From CAZNFR01 sp964572225 (lineage in GTDB: Bacteria; Bacteroidota; Bacteroidia; Bacteroidales; GCA-2748055), in assembly GCA_964572225.1 (NCBI GenBank), contig CAZNFR010000128.1:1-7604 (forward strand): a stretch of DNA of 7,604 nt, written 5' to 3'. The notes under the pieces were generated by a model, which saw only the letters and a program-made list of their open reading frames with translations, was not told the DNA's origin and did not search any database. This document shows positions 1 through 5,782 of this stretch, in pieces. Every line of letters starts with the position of its first letter. Within the stretch, counting starts at the first letter, position 1. A program made the position numbers and the translations under genes.

Positions 1-219
1 CCAGAATCGCTCCGAGATACATGCCGATGATCAAGAGCTTTCCATTGTCCTCGCTTTTTACTGGTCATGAAAGCGGGAACCGACCTCCTGCTTGTGGCAA
101 AGCATCTTTGGTTTACCCAACAGTTGAGGTTTCTGGTATTTTTTCCCCTTATTGCCCTGATTTATCCGGTTTACATTACTTTTACAGGATTATTCTCGAT
201 CATCAGAAAACCGGGATAG
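1..219 (+). CDS. C-terminal fragment of probable membrane-anchored family 2 glycosyltransferase (partial, frame broken)
   Basis: The stretch from 31 to the TAG at 217-219 is open in one frame (62 codons). It encodes a basic/hydrophobic tail with a KAGTDLLLVAKHLW segment, then a strongly hydrophobic helix (LRFLVFFPLIALIYPVYI), then TGLFSIIRKPG. By recall, this order resembles the last transmembrane part of Bacteroidota family 2 glycosyltransferases, where a K-x-x-x-D-L-L-L segment is followed by a membrane helix and a short basic end. Upstream of base 31 the frame is closed by TGA at 28-30. A more hydrophobic continuation (MPMIKSFPLSSL) lies in another frame up to the T tract at 55-59, so the gene is either frameshifted or carries a base-count error there. 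The catalytic domain would lie left of the window. The stop directly abuts the next start, suggesting one transcript. The family call rests on C-terminal pattern alone and is tentative. Confidence 0.45.
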
Positions 220-1359
220 ATGCAAACGATTAACAGGGATGCAAAGGAAAAAACCGGATGGAGCCGTTTCAGGCGCAATCCTTTTTCGCTGGCCGGGCTT
301 ATAATCATTGCCCTGGTGGCCGTGCTGAGCTTTACGGCTTACCTTTATATCCCCGATAACAGTCCCCATGCGAATTCCCAGCACCTCGAAATTGCCGCCC
401 AAAAGCCAGGCTTCCGCTGTGAGTTTCTCAGACTTCAGAATCTCCCGGCATCCAAAAAACAGGGTTTTTTTTCTTTACTGCTGAAGGGTCAGAAATCCTC
501 TTTCCAGGATATCCCTATCGCCAGCTACGAATTCACTCAGGACAGCATCCGGGTGGAGGTCTGGTCGGATCCCGGTGCCGAAGGGGCATTGGTTCGGTCT
601 TTCCACCTCAGGGAGGTTGTGGGTGAGGAGGGAATGAACCTTCCCGACCTACGGAGCAGAATAGAAAACGAACATCTGATCACCAAAAGATTTCTGCTGG
701 GTACCGACCGCTTTGGAAGGGATCTGCTGAGCAGGATCCTTCTCGGGGGAAGGATCTCCATCAGTATCGGATTGGTAGCAGTCCTAATATCCCTGTTTAC
801 AGGCACCCTGCTCGGTGCCCTGGCAGGTTATTACCGGGGCAGGATCGATGATCTGATCATGTGGTTCATCAATGTGGTCTGGTCTGTGCCTACCTTATTA
901 CTGGTAATTGCCCTTACCATGGTTCTGGGGAAGGGGTTCTGGCAGATTTTCATAGCCGTGGGACTCACCATGTGGGTGGAGGTGGCAAGGATCGTTCGCG
1001 GACAGGTACTAAGTCTACGGGAGAAAGAATTTGTGGATGCAGCCAGGGTCCTCGGAATGAGTGATATGCGGATACTCTTCAGGCATATATTCCCCAATCT
1101 GGTTTCTCCACTGGTGATCATTGCCGCTTCCAATTTTGCTACCGCCATTCTGATTGAAGCAGGACTGAGTTTCCTGGGAATTGGAGTCCAGCCTCCGGTC
1201 CCTTCCTGGGGAAACATGATACGGGATCATTACGGATTCATTATCGTTGACAAGGCTTACCTGGCTTTTGTACCCGGGCTTGCCATCATGCTGCTGGTCC
1301 TCGCTTTTATGATGGTTGGAAACGGGCTCAGGGACAGTTTCGATGTGAAATCGGTTTAG
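220..1359 (+). CDS. OppC/DppC-type ABC transporter permease with long extracytoplasmic insert
   Basis: Inner-membrane permease subunit of the peptide/opine/nickel ABC family, 379 residues. Helix 1 lies at about residues 22-44 and follows a basic N-terminus. A family-typical GTDRFGRD motif sits at 161-168. The helical core runs from about 178 to 370. The cytoplasmic coupling (EAA) loop is EFVDAARVLGM...FRHIFPN at about 270-293, and GLSFLGIGVQPPVPSWG follows at about 315-331. The family norm is nearer 300 residues. The excess is about 110 residues between helix 1 and the GTD motif, predicted outside the cytoplasm, including QHLEIAAQKPGF near 54-65; I recall similar inserts in other Bacteroidota permeases. 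The ATG at 220 directly follows the preceding TAG, so coupled translation is likely. No OppB-like partner, OppD/F ATPase or binding protein lies in the window, so the substrate cannot be inferred. Family assignment is firm; transport of peptides is not shown. Confidence 0.93.
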   Translation: MQTINRDAKEKTGWSRFRRNPFSLAGLIIIALVAVLSFTAYLYIPDNSPHANSQHLEIAAQKPGFRCEFLRLQNLPASKKQGFFSLLLKGQKSSFQDIPIASYEFTQDSIRVEVWSDPGAEGALVRSFHLREVVGEEGMNLPDLRSRIENEHLITKRFLLGTDRFGRDLLSRILLGGRISISIGLVAVLISLFTGTLLGALAGYYRGRIDDLIMWFINVVWSVPTLLLVIALTMVLGKGFWQIFIAVGLTMWVEVARIVRGQVLSLREKEFVDAARVLGMSDMRILFRHIFPNLVSPLVIIAASNFATAILIEAGLSFLGIGVQPPVPSWGNMIRDHYGFIIVDKAYLAFVPGLAIMLLVLAFMMVGNGLRDSFDVKSV

Positions 1360-2201
1360 TTCAGTCTCCTTTTCTGAAAAAGGTAATAAACCAGCCAGAG
1401 GATCACGGAGAGGAAAACCAGGGTAAGGATCACATTCTGGACCATGGGAACCTCTTCCGGAAAGATCCGGTTAAAACCTTCAATTTCATTTGGAGAAACA
1501 GTATCCTGATTCTGCAGCTTCTGCTCGATCAATTTCCAGATATCCGGTCTTGGTGTGAGTCTGGTAACAAAATAGGTAGGGAAGTACTCACTGAACCGGT
1601 CGTTGACCAAGTTCCGGATCACCGGTTCAAAAATCACCCGGTAGAACCCGAAAATCAACACGGAAAGGATCATATTTTTGAAGAGCATGGCAAACAATAC
1701 CCCGAGCATCAGGAATGTGAAGGTTTGAAGAAAAGTATTCAGCAGAAGAAAGGATCGTTCAAAAACAAGGGAAGGGGTGATCTTATAGCTGTATACCAGG
1801 CCTGAAATGGTCACCGCAATAAAAACAAGGATAACCGCATAGGCTGCCAGGGTAAAAGCAAGAACCACTTTTTGCCGGAAGAGATCCGCACGGCTCAATC
1901 CGAAAATTACCTGGTGCTTGTAAGTGTGACTTGAGAATTCAAGGCAGGTAAGCATAATGATAAGCAAAACCAGGGTAAGGTTGTAGAATCCCGATATCCA
2001 GGTCATGAAATTCCAGACATGAGGAAATTGATACAGAGGCAGGATGGAAAGAAAAGGAAAATCAAAACGGATCTTGGGAAGGGCAAAAAAACCCAGGAAA
2101 AAGAAAAGTATGTGAAGGAGTATAAGGATTCTTACCGGACCGTAATTCACGGTTTTGGAAAATTCGATCTGAAAAAGTTTTTTCATCTGTTTATAATTCA
2201 T
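1356..2201 (-). CDS. ABC-2 type transporter permease, partner of the adjacent ATPase
   Basis: Multi-pass inner-membrane permease of an ABC-2 exporter, 281 residues from the chosen start. From that start it begins MNYKQMKKLFQIEFSKT, a cytoplasmic amphipathic N-terminus, then helix 1 (about 22-40). A cytoplasmic stretch EFSSHTYKHQVIFGLSRADLFRQK follows helix 2; this resembles the E-x-x-x-x-T-x-(K/R)...G-x-S-R loop of ABC-2 permeases that couples to the ATPase. Four further hydrophobic segments follow, the last just before the basic end QKRRLN. A hydrophilic extracytoplasmic loop (about PTYF to VPMV) precedes the final helix. The frame is open to an ATG at 2246, but those extra residues (SLFVIHGCAIWQ) do not look like the family. 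The ATG at 2201 or the one at 2186 (MKKLFQIEF) is more likely. It lies about 90 bp downstream of the ATPase gene on the same strand, so one operon is likely. Substrate unknown: lipid, peptide antibiotic or other. Confidence 0.85.
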   Translation of the reverse strand: MNYKQMKKLFQIEFSKTVNYGPVRILILLHILFFFLGFFALPKIRFDFPFLSILPLYQFPHVWNFMTWISGFYNLTLVLLIIMLTCLEFSSHTYKHQVIFGLSRADLFRQKVVLAFTLAAYAVILVFIAVTISGLVYSYKITPSLVFERSFLLLNTFLQTFTFLMLGVLFAMLFKNMILSVLIFGFYRVIFEPVIRNLVNDRFSEYFPTYFVTRLTPRPDIWKLIEQKLQNQDTVSPNEIEGFNRIFPEEVPMVQNVILTLVFLSVILWLVYYLFQKRRLN

Positions 2202-2292
2202 TTTCATTTGCCAGATGGCACATCCATGAATAACAAACAGGCTCATGTGTGTAAATTCTGATTGTCATGGCTGTTTCATCCCGGGTTTTTAT

Positions 2293-3186
2293 TTAGTCTT
2301 TAACCAGCTCAAGGAACTGACTTTCCAGGGATTTTTTATGCGTAATGAGGCGTGAAAGCGAAATTCCTTTTTCAAAAACATATTGATTAAGCCTGGACGC
2401 AGTTTCCCCCTCCCTGAGTCCGGCGGTAAGAAACCCATTTTCTTTCTTAACCCAGTTTAGTAAAGGGCAATCCTCAAGAATACCTGTCAACTTTGAAAGG
2501 TCTTCCGCTTCAAGTTCAATGATGATCTCTCCTCCCAGGAGGGTCCGGACATCTCCCTGTTCAATGAGCCGGCCTTTTTTGAATATGGCTACATGGGAAC
2601 ATACTTTTTCCACTTCGCTCAGGATATGGCTGGCCATGATGATGGTTTTTCCCCTGCCGGCCTCCTCCATGATCAGTTCGCGCACTTCGGCAATACCCTC
2701 GGGATCGAGTCCGTTGGTAGGCTCATCAAGTACAAGTACCCGCGGGTCTCCAAGCAGACAGGCCGCAATGGCGAGCCTTTGCTTCATCCCCAGAGAAAGG
2801 GTTCTGAATTTTGATCTTCTGCGATCCCATAGTTTCACGAGCTTCAGAACCCTGGGTATATCATCGGCCCCGAAATTTTTGATCCGGGCAATAAGCTTTA
2901 GATTTTGAACCAGATCGAGGTAGGTAAAAAAATGAGGAACCTCAATCAGAGACCCAATCATTTTCCGGCTGTCGCTGGTGGGAGGTTGATTAAACCAGAG
3001 ACATTCACCCTTATCCTGGCTAAGGATCCCTGTAGCAATGGAAAGGGTAGTGGTTTTGCCGCTTCCGTTGGGTCCCAGGATACCAAAGATCTGTCCTTCC
3101 TCAACCTTTAGCGAAAGGTCGATAACTGCCCTAACCTTTCCGTAGGAGTGTGAAAGACTCTGGGTTTCAAAAACAGGAGGTGTCAT
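2293..3186 (-). CDS. ABC transporter ATP-binding protein, BcrA-like (ABC-2 exporter family)
   Basis: Cytoplasmic ATPase of 297 residues expected to power the permease encoded just downstream. The nucleotide-binding domain occupies roughly residues 5-215: Walker A GPNGSGKTT at 38-46, signature LSLGMKQRLAIA at 130-141, Walker B VLVLDEP at 150-156, D-loop GLDP at 159-162 and switch histidine H187 in MASHIL. The signature has LSLGMKQ in place of LSGGQ, and the Q-loop region reads IGSLIEVPHFF (80s) with Glu where Gln is usual. Both are, by recall, features of the bacitracin/lantibiotic-efflux (BcrA-type) group. The last 80 or so residues form a non-catalytic C-terminal domain typical of these proteins. 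The ATG at 3186 gives a normal N-terminus (FETQSLSHSYGKVRAV). Candidate roles are self-protection against peptide antibiotics or export of a lipid-linked compound; the sequence does not decide. No two-component or other regulator sits next to it in the window. Confidence 0.9.
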   Translation of the reverse strand: MTPPVFETQSLSHSYGKVRAVIDLSLKVEEGQIFGILGPNGSGKTTTLSIATGILSQDKGECLWFNQPPTSDSRKMIGSLIEVPHFFTYLDLVQNLKLIARIKNFGADDIPRVLKLVKLWDRRRSKFRTLSLGMKQRLAIAACLLGDPRVLVLDEPTNGLDPEGIAEVRELIMEEAGRGKTIIMASHILSEVEKVCSHVAIFKKGRLIEQGDVRTLLGGEIIIELEAEDLSKLTGILEDCPLLNWVKKENGFLTAGLREGETASRLNQYVFEKGISLSRLITHKKSLESQFLELVKD

Positions 3187-3209
3187 AGTAATCGAATAAT
3201 GTTTTGAAT

Positions 3210-3279
3210 GCCGGTTTAGGGTTCTACCCCTTTGGGGATATGCGATGTGCGGGGCAATCCCCGGTTTTGAAGAACCGGC
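3210..3279. repeat. Cluster of overlapping inverted repeats upstream of the ABC exporter operon
   Basis: The gap between recQ and the exporter ATPase holds several short perfect inverted repeats that compete for the same bases. GCCGGTT at 3210-3216 pairs with AACCGGC at 3273-3279 (7 bp). GGTTCT at 3220-3225 pairs with AGAACC at 3271-3276. CCCC-TTT-GGGG lies at 3227-3237. CGGGG-CAAT-CCCCG lies at 3250-3263. CCGGTT-TTGAAG-AACCGG lies at 3261-3278. The outer 7-bp pair can enclose the two inner hairpins as a branched fold, whereas the last hairpin excludes both the outer pair and the CGGGG hairpin. If transcribed with the exporter operon (minus strand) this would be its leader. On the plus strand the last stem is followed by TTATTTT and looks weakly terminator-like. 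The pairings are directly visible; any regulatory role is inference. Confidence 0.55.
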
Positions 3280-3347
3280 GGGTTATTTTGAAGATGCAAG
3301 ATAGAAATAATCCTGTGATGTGGGTAACTGTCCTGGCAAAAACAGGA

Positions 3348-5546
3348 TCAGTGTCCCAGGTCAGATATGAATTTTATTCTCAGCAAACGGATCTCTTCTT
3401 CGGTATATTCGTCGGCTCCCAATTCATTGAGGGCTTCATCGATGGATTCGGTTTCAGCGTCTTCGCGGAAGTACATAAACACTTCCTCCTGTCTTTCATC
3501 ATCGATCACTTCATTAATGTAATAGTCCAGATTCAGTTTTGTTCCGCTGTTAACGATGGCTTCAATTTCATTGAGAAGGTCATGCATTTCCAGATTTTTG
3601 GCGCTGGCAATGTCTTCAAGGGGCATTTTCCGGTCAATGCTCTGAATAATAAAAACCTTGTTACCTGATTTATTCACTACCGATTTCACCACCATATCCT
3701 GGGGGCGGATAATATCCTTTTCATCAACGTAGGCATGGATCAGCTCAATAAATTCCTTGCCGTATTTCCTGGCTTTCCCTGCACCCACACCCATGATGTT
3801 TTGCATTTCTTCGATGGAAACCGGGTATTGAATGGCCATGTCCTCCAGGGAGGGATCCTGAAAAATGACAAAAGGAGGAAGGCTGTGCTTTTTCGCAATT
3901 TTTTTACGCAAGTCCTTGAGGATGGATAGCAATTCGTTATCCATGGTACTTCCTTTCCCGCCGCCCATGTGTTCCTCAGCACTGGTGGCCTCGTAATCAT
4001 GATCCTGGGTAATCATGAATGATCGGGGGTTCTCAAGAAAATTCCTGCCAGCCTCTGTCATTTTTAACAGACCATAGTTTTCAATGTCCTTGGTTATCAA
4101 CTTTGCGATCAGGGCCTGTCGGAGGACAGTATTCCAGAATTTGGTTCCTTTTTCTTTTCCTTCCCCAAAAATTTCCAGATTGTGGTGGTCATAGGCCTTG
4201 ATATCGGAATCCATTTTTCCGGCAAGAATCCTTGCTATGTGTTCGGCTTTAAATTTTTCCTTTACGGCAAGGACGGCTTCAAGAGCACTGACAATATACT
4301 CCTGACCCTCAAATTCCTCCCTGGGATGGAGGCAGTTGTCACAATTATCGCAGGTACCCTCCATGGTTTCCCCAAAATAGTTCAGCAAAACCTTAGGGCG
4401 GCAAACCGAGGATTCTGCATAGGATACTGTTTCAAGCAGCAGTTGCTTACCGATCTCCTGTTCAGCGACCGGTTTTCCCTGCATAAATTTTTCCAGCTTT
4501 TGAATATCCTTGTACCGATAAAACGCAATGCAACGCCCTTCACCTCCGTCGCGACCTGCACGTCCGGTTTCCTGGTAATAACCTTCGAGAGATTTGGGAA
4601 TATCATAGTGGATTACAAATCGAACGTCGGGTTTATCGATCCCCATTCCGAAAGCGATGGTAGCCACGATCACATCTGCCTCTTCCATAAGGAACATATC
4701 CTGGTTTTTTGCCCGGGTGGCTGCATCCATTCCTGCATGATAAGGAAGGGCTTTAATCCCGTTTACCTGAAGGGTTTCAGCCAGTTCTTCCACTTTTTTC
4801 CTGCTAAGGCAATAAATGATCCCTGATTTTCCGGAATTGCTAAGGATATATTTAATGATCTCTTTCGTGGCATTGATTTTGGGCCTTACCTCGTAATAGA
4901 GATTTACTCTGCGGAAGGAGTCTTTAAATACACTTGCATCCAGCATTTCGAGGTTTTTCTGAATGTCGTGCTGGACTTTGGGAGTAGCCGTTGCAGTAAG
5001 GGCAATGATGGGGGCCTTCCCAATTTTGTTTATGATTGGCCTGATACGTCGATATTCCGGCCGGAAATCGTGACCCCATTCAGAAATGCAATGTGCCTCA
5101 TCCACTGCATAAAAGGAAATACTTACCTTCTGAAGAAACTGGATATTTTCCTCCTTGGTAAGCGATTCGGGTGCAACGTAAAGCAATTTGGTTTTTCCTT
5201 CAAGTACATCCTCTTTTACCTTGGTAATCTGGGCCTTGGTAAGTGAGGAATTAAGGAAATGGGCAATCCCTTCAACAGTACTGAAACTGCGCATTGCATC
5301 CACCTGGTTCTTCATGAGGGCGATCAGAGGTGAGATCACAATTGCCGTGCCCTCCATCATTAGGGCAGGTAACTGGTAGCAAAGTGACTTTCCTCCACCG
5401 GTGGGCATTAACACAAATCCGTCCTGACGGTTCAGGAGGTTCAGTATGATGTCCTCCTGATTGCCTTTAAAACTATCAAAGCCGAAATACTTTTTTAGAT
5501 TTTCATAGACCTGATGTTCACCGCGAACTGCCATTAAATTATTCAT
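3348..5546 (-). CDS. recQ: ATP-dependent DNA helicase RecQ
   Basis: A 3'-5' superfamily 2 helicase of DNA repair and recombination, 732 residues. Helicase lobe 1: motif I MPTGGGKSLCYQLPA (47-61), motif II DEAH (149-152) running into the RecQ-specific aromatic loop CISEWGHDFRPEYRRI, and motif III TATAT (184-188). Lobe 2 contains motif VI QETGRAGRDG (325-334). The zinc-binding region uses Cys 382, 399, 402 and 405 (CDNCDNC). A winged-helix RQC domain follows at about 410-515, then an HRDC domain at about 533-608. Beyond it lie about 120 more residues with a helix-turn-helix-like part (MPLEDIASAKNLEMHDLLNEI near 641-661) and a very acidic tail; this extension is usual in Bacteroidota RecQ and explains the excess over the E. 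coli enzyme (about 610). Either ATG, at 5546 or four codons on at 5534, could be the start. It is divergent from tatC. All catalytic motifs are intact. Confidence 0.97.
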   Translation of the reverse strand: MNNLMAVRGEHQVYENLKKYFGFDSFKGNQEDIILNLLNRQDGFVLMPTGGGKSLCYQLPALMMEGTAIVISPLIALMKNQVDAMRSFSTVEGIAHFLNSSLTKAQITKVKEDVLEGKTKLLYVAPESLTKEENIQFLQKVSISFYAVDEAHCISEWGHDFRPEYRRIRPIINKIGKAPIIALTATATPKVQHDIQKNLEMLDASVFKDSFRRVNLYYEVRPKINATKEIIKYILSNSGKSGIIYCLSRKKVEELAETLQVNGIKALPYHAGMDAATRAKNQDMFLMEEADVIVATIAFGMGIDKPDVRFVIHYDIPKSLEGYYQETGRAGRDGGEGRCIAFYRYKDIQKLEKFMQGKPVAEQEIGKQLLLETVSYAESSVCRPKVLLNYFGETMEGTCDNCDNCLHPREEFEGQEYIVSALEAVLAVKEKFKAEHIARILAGKMDSDIKAYDHHNLEIFGEGKEKGTKFWNTVLRQALIAKLITKDIENYGLLKMTEAGRNFLENPRSFMITQDHDYEATSAEEHMGGGKGSTMDNELLSILKDLRKKIAKKHSLPPFVIFQDPSLEDMAIQYPVSIEEMQNIMGVGAGKARKYGKEFIELIHAYVDEKDIIRPQDMVVKSVVNKSGNKVFIIQSIDRKMPLEDIASAKNLEMHDLLNEIEAIVNSGTKLNLDYYINEVIDDERQEEVFMYFREDAETESIDEALNELGADEYTEEEIRLLRIKFISDLGH

Positions 5547-5591
5547 TAGTTAAATAAAATCTATAACAACTGTAATTGTAGATAAACAATG

Positions 5592-5613
5592 CCTGAATTT
5601 TTAAAATGTCAGG
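5592..5613. repeat. Inverted repeat in the recQ/tatC divergent intergenic region
   Basis: CCTGA at 5592-5596 and TCAGG at 5609-5613 are perfect complements. The A/T core between them (ATTTTTAAAAT plus one unpaired G) extends the symmetry to about nine pairs. It lies 46-67 bp upstream of the recQ ATG and over 110 bp upstream of the tatC promoter. No T tract follows on either strand, so it does not look like a terminator. An operator for recQ is possible but unsupported beyond symmetry and position. I could not find a good TAnnTTTG box for recQ; TAATTTTT and TAACTTTA on the minus strand each differ from it by one base. Confidence 0.35.
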
Positions 5614-5725
5614 AAAAATTATAGCAGTGGGTTTAGAAATTAAAGTTAATACAATTAATTTATTATAAAAAATGTCATCCTAAAAATAAGAGGCATGAAT
5701 CTCATTTTTAAATAGTTTATTTTGT

Positions 5726-5733
5726 TAATTTTG
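5726..5733 (+). promoter_or_regulatory. Bacteroidota-type -7 promoter element for tatC
   Basis: TAATTTTG matches the Bacteroidota -7 consensus TAnnTTTG exactly. It lies in AT-rich DNA upstream of tatC, predicting transcription start near 5737 and a leader of about 46 nt. The -33 region (about 5703-5710) is T-rich, but a clear TTTG is not seen there. Confidence 0.6.
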
Positions 5734-5741
5734 CACACTTG

Positions 5742-5759
5742 ATCCGCTGTATTACGGAT
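5742..5759 (+). repeat. Small stem-loop at the predicted 5' end of the tatC mRNA
   Basis: ATCCG at 5742-5746 pairs with CGGAT at 5755-5759 around an 8-nt loop. If transcription begins near 5737 as the -7 box implies, this hairpin sits within the first few nucleotides of the tatC message, where 5' stem-loops can protect mRNA. Five pairs is modest, so chance is a real alternative. Confidence 0.3.
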
Positions 5760-5782
5760 AAATAAAAGAGCAATCAAATTTT

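Noticed and set aside
21..233. 70-codon plus-strand frame at the left edge
   Set aside because: Its downstream half reads out of frame across the glycosyltransferase-like membrane helix. Only its first dozen or so codons resemble the missing upstream frame, as discussed for the T-tract break.
2202..2246. N-terminal extension of the ABC-2 permease to the ATG at 2246
   Set aside because: The extra 15 residues do not resemble the family N-terminus, while MNYKQMKK at 2201 or MKKLFQIEF at 2186 gives the expected cytoplasmic start.
3331..3347. TCCTG/CAGGA hairpin just after the recQ stop as a recQ terminator
   Set aside because: Only five pairs, and on the recQ strand it is not followed by a T run (the Ts are in the loop).
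3204..3668. 154-codon plus-strand frame overlapping the recQ end and the intergenic gap
   Set aside because: Most of it is antisense to the RecQ C-terminal extension, and no promoter or family signal supports it.
4182..4826. 214-codon open frame on the plus strand inside recQ
   Set aside because: It is antisense to intact, highly conserved recQ helicase coding sequence and its product has no recognisable domain; an opposite-strand shadow frame.
5592..5613. Rho-independent terminator in the recQ/tatC gap
   Set aside because: The inverted repeat has no T tract after it on either strand and lies between divergent 5' ends, where no terminator is needed.
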